NCBI RefSeq assembly: GCF_021650935.1
Contig: NZ_CP091244.1
Span: forward strand, 434,001-498,000
From: Thiothrix winogradskyi
Lineage (GTDB): Bacteria > Pseudomonadota > Gammaproteobacteria > Thiotrichales > Thiotrichaceae
Direction: 5' to 3'
DNA length: 64,000 nt
The notes beneath the pieces are model-generated. The model saw only the letters and a list, made by a program, of their open reading frames with translations, ran no database searches and had not been told where the DNA came from. Below, piece after piece: positions 36,898-45,462 of this stretch. The stretch's first letter is position 1, and the number at the start of each line of letters is the position of its first letter. Position numbers and translations under genes: made by a program.

Positions 36898-37625
36898 ACA
36901 AGAACAGTATATTGTTTTTTTTTGAAAACCCTGATATCTACCATGCCAGTGCAAACTGGCGTGGGGGACTCGCACTGGCAGTACTTGGTTGGATTCTAGG
37001 TTTTGGGGTATCAATATTACCAGTTATTTCCTCCGAAAGCTGGTTTCTTGCAAAACTAACCATTATTTTTCCAATACTTGGTTTATCAATTATCGTTATT
37101 CAAACAGGATTTGGGATGAGAAAATATTTCATCCCAAGCCTAATCAGTTTAACTGTAGGTTATGTTTTAAGTATCTTATTGATATTTTTATTCACTTGGG
37201 CAGGATTATTTTATTTTTTATCGCCAACCTCATGGATGGCTTTTATTCTTATCAACGCAATATTGAACTTTGTTATGTGGCGATATAACAAAATTGAATT
37301 AGAGCCAGCCAAAAAATATATTATTGAAATTTACACCAAGGGAAAGTTAGGGTTTGATGACTTGGATACTTATCGTCATGTAAGACCATCACCATTATGG
37401 ATAAGAAAAATGGCATTTTGGTTCTTTCTGGTTGGACTCATTGCCTTAGGCGTAGGACGTTTTGCCAATTTATCTGCGGGTGGTAATGCTTGGTATACGC
37501 CTTATGGTATCGCTTGGGGAGTTGCACTTATTAATTTGATTCTTGTTCAGGAAGCCGCTCGATTATATGGGCAAATTAGCCCTGTAATTGCGGCAGCTAG
37601 ACAACTCAGTGCGGAGAAACAATAA
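36894..37625 (+). CDS. Polytopic membrane protein, candidate immunity protein
   Basis: 243 residues with about six membrane helices in two groups: four in residues 25-130 (LALAVLGWILGFGVSILPV, LAKLTIIFPILGLSIIVIQ, LTVGYVLSILLIFLF and WMAFILINAILNFVMW) and two in 170-225 (MAFWFFLVGLIALGVG, YGIAWGVALINLILV). No family was recognised. The four-base overlap with the upstream hairpin protein, low GC and membrane topology fit an immunity protein that blocks a pore in the inner membrane. Its stop lies about 20 bp before ygiQ copy C begins. Confidence 0.6.
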   Translation: MNKNSILFFFENPDIYHASANWRGGLALAVLGWILGFGVSILPVISSESWFLAKLTIIFPILGLSIIVIQTGFGMRKYFIPSLISLTVGYVLSILLIFLFTWAGLFYFLSPTSWMAFILINAILNFVMWRYNKIELEPAKKYIIEIYTKGKLGFDDLDTYRHVRPSPLWIRKMAFWFFLVGLIALGVGRFANLSAGGNAWYTPYGIAWGVALINLILVQEAARLYGQISPVIAAARQLSAEKQ

Positions 37626-37644
37626 ATATCCAATGCGCCTGTTG

Positions 37645-39748
37645 CCCCCCTCGTTCGGCATGGCAGTCATCGGGCGGATGCTGGAAGCGCAAGGTTTCCG
37701 CGTCGGCATCATTGCGCAACCGGATTGGCATTCCAAAGACCCGTTCATGGCACTGGGCGCACCCAACCTGTTCTTCGGCGTGGCGGCGGGCAATATGGAT
37801 TCGATGATCAACCGCTACACCGCTGACCGCAAAACGCGCTCTGACGACGTTTACACCCCCGGCGGCATGGCAGGCAAACGCCCCGACCGCGCCACACTGG
37901 TGTATACGCACCGCTGCCGCGAAGCCTTCCCCGACGTGCCGATCATTATCGGCGGGATCGAAGCCTCGTTGCGGCGCATTGCACACTTCGATTATTGGCA
38001 GGAAAAAGTCCGCACCTCGATCCTGCTGGATGCCGCTGCTGATCTGTTACTGTACGGCAATGCCGAACGCGCCGTGGTGGAAGTCGCGCACCGCATCGCC
38101 TCCGGCGAACCCGTTTCCAGCATTACCGACGTGCGCGGCACCGCCTTCATCCGCCGCGACACCCCGCAGGGCTGGATGGAAATCGACTCCTCCCGCATCG
38201 ACCAACCGGGCAAAATCGACCGCATTATCAACCCCTATCTCAACACCACCGAGATGAGTGAATGCGAAGTCGAAAAGCGCAACGTGCAATGGTTTGAATA
38301 CGAAGACCCGCGCAGCAAACGCCCCGACGAACACAAACTGATCTTCCACCCCCGCGCCCGTTTAGACCGCGACACCACCGTGATCCGCCTGCCTCGCCCA
38401 CCCCCACGCCAACCGCGTACTGCACTTGGAAACCAACCCCGGCAACGCCCGCGCCTTGGTGCAAAAACACGGCAACATCGACGTGTGGCTGAACCCGCCA
38501 CCGATTCCGCTAACCACGCCGGAAATGGATTTCGTGTTCGGGCTGCCCTACGCTCGCTTGCCGCACCCGTCCTATAACGGCGTAAAAATCCCCGCCTATG
38601 ACATGATTCGTTTCTCGGTGAATATCATGCGCGGCTGCTTTGGCGGCTGCACCTTCTGTTCGATTACCGAACACGAAGGGCGCATTATCCAAAGCCGTTC
38701 CAAAGAATCCATCATCCGCGAAGTCGAGGACATCCGCGACAAAGTGCCGGGATTTACCGGGGTGATTTCCGACCTTGGCGGCCCTACGGCGAATATGTAC
38801 CGCCTCGCCTGCAAAGACCCAAAGATCGAAGCCGCGTGCCGCAAACCCGCGTGCGTCTACCCCGACGTGTGCCACAACCTCAACACCGACCACGCTGCCT
38901 TGAAGGAATTGTACCGCGAAGCGCGTACCCTGCCCGGTATCAAGAAAATCCTGATCGGTTCAGGCGTGCGCTATGACCTCGCCATCAAAGACCCCGAATA
39001 CGTCAAAGAATTGGTGACGCACCACGTCGGCGGCTATTTAAAAATCGCACCGGAACACACCGAATCCGGCCCCCTGTCCAAAATGATGAAACCGGGCATC
39101 GGCGCGTATGACGAATTCAAACGCCTGTTCGAGAAATACACCAAGGAAGCGGGCAAAGAACAATATTTGATCCCGTATTTCATCGCCGCGCACCCCGGCA
39201 CGTCCGACGAAGACATGCTCAACCTCGCGCTGTGGCTGAAGAAAAACGGCTTCCGCGCCGACCAAGTGCAAGCGTTTTACCCCTCACCGATGGCATCCGC
39301 CACCACCATGTACCACACCGACAAAAACCCGCTGCACAAAGTCACCTACAAAAGCGAAAAGGTCGCCACCGCGAAATCACCGGAACAGCGCAAGCTGCAC
39401 AAAGCGTTCTTGCGCTGGCACGACCCGAAAAACTGGTCGCTGCTGCGCAAAGCAATGGCAGAGATGGGGCGGCAGGAATTGATTGGCGATGGTGAGAATC
39501 AGTTGATCCCGCATTACAAAGCGGGTGAGGAACAGTTGGTGTATGAGGCGCATCGGCGGAAGAATAAAGGCGGGGAGCATCAGAAGAGGGTGGGGAAGCC
39601 TGCGCAAGTGGCAGCGAGTAAACCGAATGCGAAGCCGCAGGGTGGGAAGGTATTGACGCAGCATACGGGGTTGCCGCCGAAGGCGCGGGCGGATTTTGGC
39701 GGTAAGCCGAAGCCGACGGGGAAACCGAAGCAGCGTAGTGGCCGATAG
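37645..39748 (+). pseudogene. YgiQ copy C, 5'-truncated and frameshifted
   Basis: Homology to copy A starts at CCCTCGTTCGGCATGG (copy A codon about 59) directly after cassette 2. For about 540 bp I see no difference from copy A. At 38393 a 29-bp deletion (loss of the SYEKVSKDKAL region) shifts the frame; the remainder, 38426-39748, continues to the normal stop with the radical-SAM cysteines intact. The tail (KARADFGGKPKPTGKPKQRSGR with PAQVAASKPN) differs from that of A and B. The copy is non-functional as a single protein. Confidence 0.92.
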
Positions 39749-39752
39749 CCTC

Positions 39753-39824
39753 TTGCCTCTGCTTGACCGCCGCACACTCGATGAAATTCTGGGTTACGAC
39801 GAGTACGGGATGCCCAGCGCATGA
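39753..39824 (+). pseudogene. C-terminal fragment of a toxin-antitoxin antitoxin
   Basis: Starting four bases after the ygiQ copy C stop, 23 codons read LPLLDRRTLDEILGYDEYGM and PSA, then a stop. They match the C terminus of the intact antitoxin at 44462-44728 (LPLLDRRTPDEILGYDDYGM). The N-terminal part is missing, so ygiQ is fused directly to an antitoxin end. The stop overlaps the PIN fragment ATG. Confidence 0.8.
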
Positions 39825-39937
39825 TGATTGATTCGTCGGTTTTGATTGCCATCCTTGAAAATGAGCCAGAAGCAGCACGCTTGATTGAAGCGATTGCCGG
39901 TGATCCGGTATACCTGATGCCTCACTTGGTTGATTGA
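39821..39937 (+). pseudogene. N-terminal fragment of a PIN-domain toxin (VapC-like)
   Basis: 38 codons beginning MMIDSSVLIAILENEPEAAR, the first strand and acidic residue of a PIN nuclease, followed by YLMPHLVD and a stop. About 95 residues of the normal domain are missing. The four-base overlap with the antitoxin fragment shows that this was once an ordinary vapBC pair downstream of a ygiQ gene. Confidence 0.8.
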
Positions 39938-39982
39938 AAATAAATCGAGACTACCCTCTTTAATTTTCAGATAAGTGGCTAT

Positions 39983-40027
<45 letters not shown>

Positions 40028-40265
40028 CTATCATAAGAAGAATAAATAACTAAAAAGGTAGTGTCATGATACTCGATGAAAAACAAATTACCCTTTCAAA
40101 GCTGGCAGAGCTTTTTGATAATGCATATCTTGATTTTGAAAAAAACGATAATCGAATTATCGTGAATGAAAATGACATTAATGTAGTGATTGAAATAGCT
40201 ACAGATCGCAAAAGAATTCATTTTTTAGGTTTTATGGCGTTTTCTAATCGCAACACAGACAATAT

Positions 40266-41535
40266 GGGAACCTCTAAAAACCCACTGATACCCACACAAA
40301 TGTGAGAAAATGCTCATCTGAGCCACCGCCCCGTTACTAGCCATGCCCAAGAAAAGTGCCATCAAAACCAGTCTGTTTGCCGCCGAAGAGCGTGAACAGA
40401 AACTCGACCGCAAGGGCGACCTGCTGTCCACCCTGAACCAGCACGTCAACTTTGTCGCCTTGGCAGGAGAAATCGACCACATCGCCCCACGCCCCAGTGA
40501 CAAGCGAGGAGGCCGTCCACCCTACCCAACGGAACTGATGGTACGGGTCTTGGTGTTGCAACACCTGTACAACCTGTCGGACGAGGCATTGGAATACCAA
40601 TTGCTTGACCGGCTGTCGTTCCAACGGTTTTGTGGCCTGCGTCATTCCAGCACGATCCCGGATGCCAATACCTTGTGGGTATTCCGTGAACGGATCAGTG
40701 CGGCAGGTGGTGCGGATGCCCTGTTTGATGCCGTCCAACGGCAATTACAACAACACGGTTTTATTGCCCGTGGTGGTCAAATCGTTGATGCCACGCTGGT
40801 GGAAGCCCCTAAACAACATTTCCACAAAGAAGAAAAAGCGCTGTTGGAACAAGCGGCAACACCTGCTGACTGGACACCTGCCCAACGTCGCCAAAAGGAT
40901 ACGGAAGCAAGCTGGACGAAAAAACACGGTAAAAGTTACCACGGCTACAAACTCAGTATCAGTGCCGATCGGAAATACAAACTCATCCGCAAACACCACA
41001 TCAGCACCGCCAAAGAACATGACACCAACCATTTTGAAGCGGTGCTTGACCGAGCCAACACCAGCCGTGACGTATGGGCGGACAAAGGTTACGAAGACCA
41101 ATCCCGTGAACAACGCCTCAACCAAGGTAGCTGGCGGTTACACATCCAGCACAAAGCCAAGAAAGGCAAGCCGCAATCCGACTGCCAGAAGCGCCGCAAC
41201 ACCCGCATCGCCAGACCCCGCGCACGGGTTGAGCATGTGTTTGGGTCAATCTGTGCGATGGGAGGCAAAGCCATCCGCAGCATCGGGTTGGCACGGGCAG
41301 TATTCGGCCTCAGCATTAAGGCAACCGTGTATAACTTGCGGCGGCTTTGTTCACTCAAAGAGGGCGGAGTTGTGCCCATTTGATGGAGAAATTCCCGAAA
41401 AAACAGCAAAAATGCGGAAAAACCACCTGATTGTGGCTTGGTGTGCTAAAAATTGAGATGGGTTGGTGTTTTTTTAACAAAATGTCGATAGACCAACGCT
41501 AACCGTTGCAATACGCCGGGTTTTTAGAGGTTCCC
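40266..41535 (+). mobile_element. IS5-family insertion sequence, copy 1 (intact)
   Basis: 1270 bp bounded by perfect inverted repeats GGGAACCTCTAAAAACCC (40266-40283) and its complement (41518-41535). It is flanked by AATAT on both sides, consistent with target duplication. It carries one transposase frame. A nearly identical copy lies at 56148-57416. Confidence 0.93.
40343..41383 (+). CDS. IS5-family DDE transposase
   Basis: 346 residues in one frame. N-terminal DUF772-like segment (GGRPPYPTELMVRVLVLQHLYNLSD); DDE residues are likely in QIVDATLVEAP (first Asp), VWADKGYED (second Asp) and RVEHVFGSI (Glu). The intact frame suggests an active element, and it is the likely source for the frameshifted copy at 56225. 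A second long frame on the same strand (40605-41456) is a shadow. Confidence 0.93.
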   Translation: MPKKSAIKTSLFAAEEREQKLDRKGDLLSTLNQHVNFVALAGEIDHIAPRPSDKRGGRPPYPTELMVRVLVLQHLYNLSDEALEYQLLDRLSFQRFCGLRHSSTIPDANTLWVFRERISAAGGADALFDAVQRQLQQHGFIARGGQIVDATLVEAPKQHFHKEEKALLEQAATPADWTPAQRRQKDTEASWTKKHGKSYHGYKLSISADRKYKLIRKHHISTAKEHDTNHFEAVLDRANTSRDVWADKGYEDQSREQRLNQGSWRLHIQHKAKKGKPQSDCQKRRNTRIARPRARVEHVFGSICAMGGKAIRSIGLARAVFGLSIKATVYNLRRLCSLKEGGVVPI

Positions 41536-41738
41536 AATATGTTGAAAATAATAAATAAGATGAATGATGATTTAGCTCTCGTAAGATTCAGCCTTAATGA
41601 ACCTGATGACGATGGCACTACACTAATAGGTGACTATTCACTAAGTTACGAAAATGGATTGATCGATCGACATTTGATTAGCTCAATAAAAACCTTCAGC
41701 CTAGTATTTGCACATTCCCGTGAAGTAGGGCTGAATGG

Positions 41739-41921
41739 ATGAATTCTACAAAGTGTCCAAAATGTGGCGTAATAACAACAAAAGTATATTCGCCATCAAA
41801 AAGCTCAAGAACTCCTGATGGTCAAATAATAGAAAAAACTGGTTTTGAATGTCAACATGCAACGTGCTTTCATCGCTTTGTAATAACAGAGATAATTCAT
41901 ATACCCAACCAGTCTGAATAA
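41739..41921 (+). CDS. Small zinc-ribbon-like protein
   Basis: 60 residues with two cysteine pairs, TKCPKCGVITTK near the start and FECQHATCFHRF in the second half, a likely zinc ribbon. It overlaps the stop of the IS-interrupted YbjN-like gene (ATGA). Family and role are unknown. With its partner broken it may now be untranslated or translated alone. Confidence 0.55.
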   Translation: MNSTKCPKCGVITTKVYSPSKSSRTPDGQIIEKTGFECQHATCFHRFVITEIIHIPNQSE

Positions 41922-41954
41922 AATTGAAATAAATACTGCTTCGGCTAAATCAAA

Positions 41955-41989
41955 AAAGAAGAATCGGGGGTAGCCCCTGATTCTTCTTT
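41955..41989. terminator. Bidirectional intrinsic terminator
   Basis: AAAGAAGAATCGGGGG-TAG-CCCCTGATTCTTCTTT forms a stem of about 16 bp with a 3-base loop. It has an A-run on the left and a T-run on the right, so it can act in both directions. It sits between the zinc-ribbon gene (plus) and the convergent vapC remnant (minus). Confidence 0.88.
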
Positions 41990-42074
41990 GTGTAAAATCA
42001 CAACTCCCAATCCTCCAACAACAGCTCCTGCACCCGCTCAAACTCGCGGATATTATGCGTCACCAACGTTGCTT

Positions 42075-43675
42075 CAGCAATTCCCGCCGATCTTAAAATG
42101 ACTGTATAATCATGGTCTTGTAAAACGAGTCACTGTGCAACGAAATGCCTGCAAAACCACCTCCCCTGCCTCTTGTTGGTAGCCTGAAGCTACGCAAGAC
42201 CCTCTCAGTCCCCGGATTGCTGGAACGTGTGCGCGGCTGTTTCAGTGAAGTCACTGACCACCGCAAAACCAAACCCGACTATCCCTTGGTTGACGTGCTG
42301 ATGTCAGGGCTTGCCCTATTTTCGTTGAAAGACGGCTCACTGTTGCAGTTTGACAAACAGCGCGGGGACAAGGCACGACGGCACAACCTGAAAACCCTGT
42401 TTGGCATCCCCGATGCTCCCTGTGACAGCCAAATGCGCACGGTATTGGACGGGGTAAAACCGCAGCGTCTGCGCCCGGTGTTCCGCGCCATCCATCAGGA
42501 ACTGCAACGGCAAGGCATACTGGAAGGCTACCGTTTTCTCAGGAAAGTATTTAGTCAGTATTGATGGAACAGGTATTTTTAGCTCTGGGGCTATCTCTTG
42601 CCCGGATTGTTGCATTAAGACACACAAGGACGGACGTGAGGAGTATTACCACCAGATGCTGGCGGCAGTGCTGGTTCACCCTGACAAGAATACCGTATTA
42701 CCCTTTTTCCGAGAGGCCATCACCAAGCAGGATGGCAGCAAGAAAAATGATTGCGAACACAATGCCTCTAAACGGCTCATCCCCAGTTGCGCCAAGACTT
42801 CCCGCGCATGGAGATGATCCTGCTGCAAGATGCCCTTTCCTGCAATGCACCGCACATCCGTCTTCTGAAGTCAAACGGTTACAGCTTTATCATTACCGCC
42901 AAAGCCCGTAGTGGCAGCCTATTACTGAAGACGGTATTGGACGGGTTAGCCAATGGCAGTACCCAAGAATTGGCAGGCACGACGAGCAAAAAGTTACGGT
43001 GTGGCTACCGTTATGCCAACGACATCCCGCTCAACCATGCCAACCAAGACGTGCGGGTCAACTACATCGACTATTGGGAGGAACGCCCCGACGGTACAAC
43101 CTTTATCTATGACTGCGTGACTGACATCCCCTCACCGCCGACAACGTGGCGGATGTGGTACGCGCAGCCTGTTCCCGCTGGAAGGTGGAGAACGAAACCT
43201 TTAACACCCTTAAAAATCCTCGGTTACAACCTCGAACATAATTACGGTCATGGCAAGCAACATCTTTCCACTGTGTTCGCCACCCTGATGATGTTGGCCT
43301 TCCTGATCGACCAGATTCAGGAAGCTTGCTGCCAGTACTTCCAAGCCGCCCGCACCCGCTTACAGAGCCGTACCGCATTGTGGGAGAAGATGCGTGGGAT
43401 GTTCCGTGAGCATCTGATTAGCGATTGGGAGTCCTTCTATGCTGCCATCATTTGGGGTTATGAACATGCTGACCTGACACCCAAAGGCATTCGCAGCGGA
43501 TGAAAATCAGGCTTGAGGGTACGCTGGGGTTTTCCAACAGGGTGTTGGGTTATGCAAAAGTCAGGCGGTATTCGGGCAGGCTTTCAGGGCTTGGAGGGTA
43601 TGGTTGTGCCCGTAAAAATCAAAGCCCTCGCAGGTCTGCGAAGCTCTGATTACCGATGGATAGCGGGAATTGCTG
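42075..43675 (+). mobile_element. ISAs1-type insertion sequence (degenerate)
   Basis: 1601 bp. The ends are inverted repeats CAGCAATTCCCGC (42075-42087) and GCGGGAATTGCTG (43663-43675). They are flanked by a perfect 9-bp target duplication, ACGTTGCTT, at 42066-42074 and 43676-43684. Inverted-repeat length, duplication length and transposase type fit the ISAs1 family. The transposase gene is broken by several frameshifts. Confidence 0.88.
42145..43503 (+). pseudogene. ISAs1-type transposase gene, frameshifted
   Basis: The first frame (42145-42564) encodes PGLLERVRGCFSEVTDHRK and DVLMSGLALFSLKDGSL; a shift near 42545 leads to the SIDGTGIFSS region; another near 42780 leads into LRQDFPRMEMILLQDAL...NYIDYWEERPDG; a third near 43130 precedes LGYNLEHNYGHGKQHLSTVF. 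The parts are all recognisable as one DDE transposase. At least three frame changes make a functional enzyme unlikely. Confidence 0.85.
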
Positions 43676-43836
43676 ACGTTGCTTGCAACGAGCGGACATG
43701 TGCTGCAATCAACGTATCATAATGCCCAATCGGTTGCCCCAACTGCATTAATTCGCAGCGCACCAACGCCGCTTCTTGCGATTGCTCTTCGCCCCAATCC
43801 AGCACTTGAATGTATTTGAGGAAACTATTGAGAGTA

Positions 43837-44332
43837 AACGACTTTCAGTATTCGACAACACCTGTCATCTTGTTTTAAAGTTCTCGCTATCAGCTTCTTA
43901 ACCGTAGGATGACCCCATGCCATGACCACATTGCAAGTCAATTCAGCTATTGAACTGGATCAGGTGTTGCGCGGTGTTGAAATGCTCGACACGCCAGAGT
44001 TGGAACGTTTCTTTTCGCAAGTCGGTATCTTGTTAGCACGCCGCAAAGCACCCAGTATCCCGCAACGGGAAGCAATATTGCTGCAACAAATCAACACACC
44101 GTTGCCCGCGCAAACGCTGGCAGACTATCAGGATCTCAGCCAAAAATTGCGCGATGAGAATATTACGCCAGCCGAACATGCTCACTTACTAACCTTGGTG
44201 GATGTTGTCGAACTGGCAGATGCCGAACGGATGCAGCATTTATTTGAGCTTGCCCAACTGCGCAACGTACCACTGGATACGCTAATGCAACAGTTAGGGA
44301 TTCAGACACCAACACCTTATATCTAAACGCTA
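43837..44332. repeat. 496-bp direct repeat, copy 1
   Basis: Begins AACGACTTTCAGTATTCG and ends TCTAAACGC. A nearly identical unit lies at 44806-45301, offset by 969 bp. It contains the leader and the whole 134-codon gene. Its left edge truncates the vapC remnant. Its right edge is joined to a ygiQ 3' tail. Confidence 0.92.
43922..44326 (+). CDS. Helical protein associated with an HNH gene, copy 1
   Basis: 134 residues, almost wholly helical and charged (IELDQVLRGVEMLDTPELER, FFSQVGILLARRKAPSIPQR, VVELADAERMQHLFELAQLR). It has a paralog 969 bp downstream that differs at only a few residues. In copy 2 the stop overlaps the start of an HNH-endonuclease-like frame; here that start is mutated (ATATCTAA) and the HNH gene is gone. 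I do not know the function; small helical proteins of this kind can be partners of HNH nucleases. Confidence 0.7.
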   Translation: MTTLQVNSAIELDQVLRGVEMLDTPELERFFSQVGILLARRKAPSIPQREAILLQQINTPLPAQTLADYQDLSQKLRDENITPAEHAHLLTLVDVVELADAERMQHLFELAQLRNVPLDTLMQQLGIQTPTPYI

Positions 44333-44334
44333 CG

Positions 44335-44406
44335 CCGAAAACGCGGGCGGATGTGGGTGGCAAGCCCAAGCCGACCAGCAAGCCCAAGCAGCGCGGCGGC
44401 AGATAG
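44335..44406 (+). pseudogene. YgiQ 3' tail remnant
   Basis: 24 codons read PKTRADVGGKPKPTSKPKQR and GGR, then a stop, matching the last codons of ygiQ copy C (PKARADFGGKPKPTGKPKQR). It directly follows copy 1 of the 496-bp repeat. It is followed by an antitoxin gene, just as ygiQ copy C is followed by an antitoxin fragment. It is a fourth footprint of ygiQ in the window. Confidence 0.85.
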
Positions 44407-44461
44407 CCGCAAACCAACAAGCGTAGTATCATCATCTGACACCTTTGACAGGTAAACGGTT

Positions 44462-44728
44462 ATGTACGCAGTAGAGTTTGAATCCTTTGTAAAAGGCAAT
44501 ACGCTGGAAATTCCCGCACATCTGCTCCAGCGTATCAGCAAAAATCGGCAGGTGAAGGTCATCATGCTGATGCCCGAAACAACGGAAACGGTGCAAGCAC
44601 CTTCTCAAATCGCACTCAAAGAACGCTTGTTAACCATTGCCAAACGTTGTGCCGCATTGCCTCTGCTTGATCGACGCACACCCGATGAGATTCTGGGTTA
44701 CGACGATTACGGGATGCCCAGCGCATGA
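44462..44728 (+). CDS. Antitoxin of a PIN-toxin pair (toxin lost)
   Basis: 88 residues. The N-terminal part (YAVEFESFVKGNTLEIPAHL) is of the AbrB/VapB-like DNA-binding type, and the C-terminal part (LLDRRTPDEILGYDDYGMPSA) would wrap the toxin. The stop is embedded in an ATGATAAG that gives only MIS, so the PIN toxin gene is deleted. A truncated version of the same antitoxin lies at 39753. Confidence 0.78.
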   Translation: MYAVEFESFVKGNTLEIPAHLLQRISKNRQVKVIMLMPETTETVQAPSQIALKERLLTIAKRCAALPLLDRRTPDEILGYDDYGMPSA

Positions 44729-44805
44729 TAAGTTGATGTGTCTGGTTTTGATAGGCTAGATCACCCAACGTCCACTGCCAACCCTAGGGGCGGCATGTGG
44801 TGCCC

Positions 44806-45301
44806 AACGACTTTCAGTATTCGACAACACCTGTCATCTTGTTTTAAAGTTCTCGCTATCAGCTTCTTAACCGTAGGATGACCCCATGCCATGACCACAT
44901 TGCAAGTCAATTCAGCTATTGAACTGGATCAGGTGTTGCGCGGCGTTGAAATGCTCGACACGCCAGAGCTGGAACGCTTCTTTTCGCAAGTTGGTATCCT
45001 GTTAGCACGCCGCAAAGCACCCAGTATCCCGCAACGGGAAGCGGTATTGCTGCAACAAATCAATACGCCGTTGCCCGCGCAAACGCTGGCAGACTATCAG
45101 GAACTCAGCCAAAAATTGCGCGATGAGAATATTACACCAGACGAACATACTCACTTACTAACCTTGGTGGATGTTGTCGAACTGGCAGATGCCGAACGGA
45201 TGCAGCATTTATTTGAACTTGCCCAACTGCGCAACGTACCACTGGATACGCTAATGCAACAGTTAGGGATTCAGACACCAGCACCTTATGTCTAAACGCC
45301 A
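44806..45301. repeat. 496-bp direct repeat, copy 2
   Basis: Second copy of the unit at 43837-44332, with scattered base differences. Upstream of it, 44729-44805 holds no recognisable gene. Its 3' edge continues into an HNH gene start, so this copy is probably closer to the original order. Confidence 0.92.
44891..45295 (+). CDS. Helical protein associated with an HNH gene, copy 2
   Basis: 134 residues, nearly identical to the product at 43922 (differences such as AILLQQ/AVLLQQ, DYQDLS/DYQELS and PAEHAH/PDEHTH). The stop overlaps the ATG of the truncated HNH frame at 45288, a typical operon overlap. The duplication keeps both copies intact, which suggests some selection or a very recent event. 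Confidence 0.72.
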   Translation: MTTLQVNSAIELDQVLRGVEMLDTPELERFFSQVGILLARRKAPSIPQREAVLLQQINTPLPAQTLADYQELSQKLRDENITPDEHTHLLTLVDVVELADAERMQHLFELAQLRNVPLDTLMQQLGIQTPAPYV

Positions 45302-45401
45302 TCTTTCCAGCGCGGAACAAAGCGCGATTATTGAGCGTGCGGGCGGACGTTGCGAATTTGCGCTGGCAAGCCCAAGCAGCGCAGTCGATAGAGTGCGCTG
45401 A
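45288..45401 (+). pseudogene. HNH endonuclease 5' fragment fused to a ygiQ tail
   Basis: Reads MSKRHLSSAEQSAIIERAGG and RCEF, the start of an HNH nuclease up to its first zinc cysteine. It then runs out of homology exactly where GGCAAGCCCAAGCAGCGCAG (45365 on) begins. In another frame, 45365-45391 encodes GKPKQRSR and a stop, the last codons of ygiQ. This is a fifth ygiQ footprint joined to a truncated accessory gene. Confidence 0.65.
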
Positions 45402-45462
45402 ATAACAATAGTCAAATGTGCTACAGTCATCGCTATCGAGTAGAGGTTAAGATAGGTAGCAC

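Larger units (their letters stand above)
40066..41742 (+). pseudogene. YbjN-like gene split by an insertion sequence
   Basis: The 5' part (40066-40265) encodes MILDEKQITLSKLAELFDNA through FSNRNTDNM; the 3' part (41536-41742) continues NMLKIINKMNDDLALVRFSL to SREVGLNG. Removing the IS and one copy of AATAT restores a single frame of about 136 codons. The layout (an acidic N terminus, IEIATDRKRIHFLGFMAFS, then NKMNDDLALVRFSL) is that of YbjN/T3SS-chaperone-like domains. The stop overlaps a zinc-ribbon gene at 41739, so the two probably formed an operon. Confidence 0.78.
41998..43836 (-). pseudogene. VapC-like PIN toxin gene split by an ISAs1-type element
   Basis: On the minus strand, 43836-43676 encodes YIQVLDWGEEQSQEAALVRC...IGHYDTLIAAHVRSLQAT and 42074-41998 encodes ATLVTHNIREFERVQELLLE and DWEL, then a stop. 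Joining them across the element, with the 9-bp duplication counted once, gives RSLQATLVTHNIREFE, a perfect PIN-domain C-terminal half. The 5' part of the gene (about 80 codons, with the first catalytic Asp) is lost exactly where the 496-bp repeat starts at 43837. The gene is therefore doubly broken. Confidence 0.85.

Noticed and set aside
40605..41456. Second long frame in the IS5 transposase region
   Set aside because: Overlaps the real transposase in another frame; the DDE residues lie in the 40343-41383 frame.
45365..45391. 27-bp ygiQ tail treated as proof on its own
   Set aside because: Too short to be certain; kept only as supporting evidence because its context parallels the longer tail at 44335.
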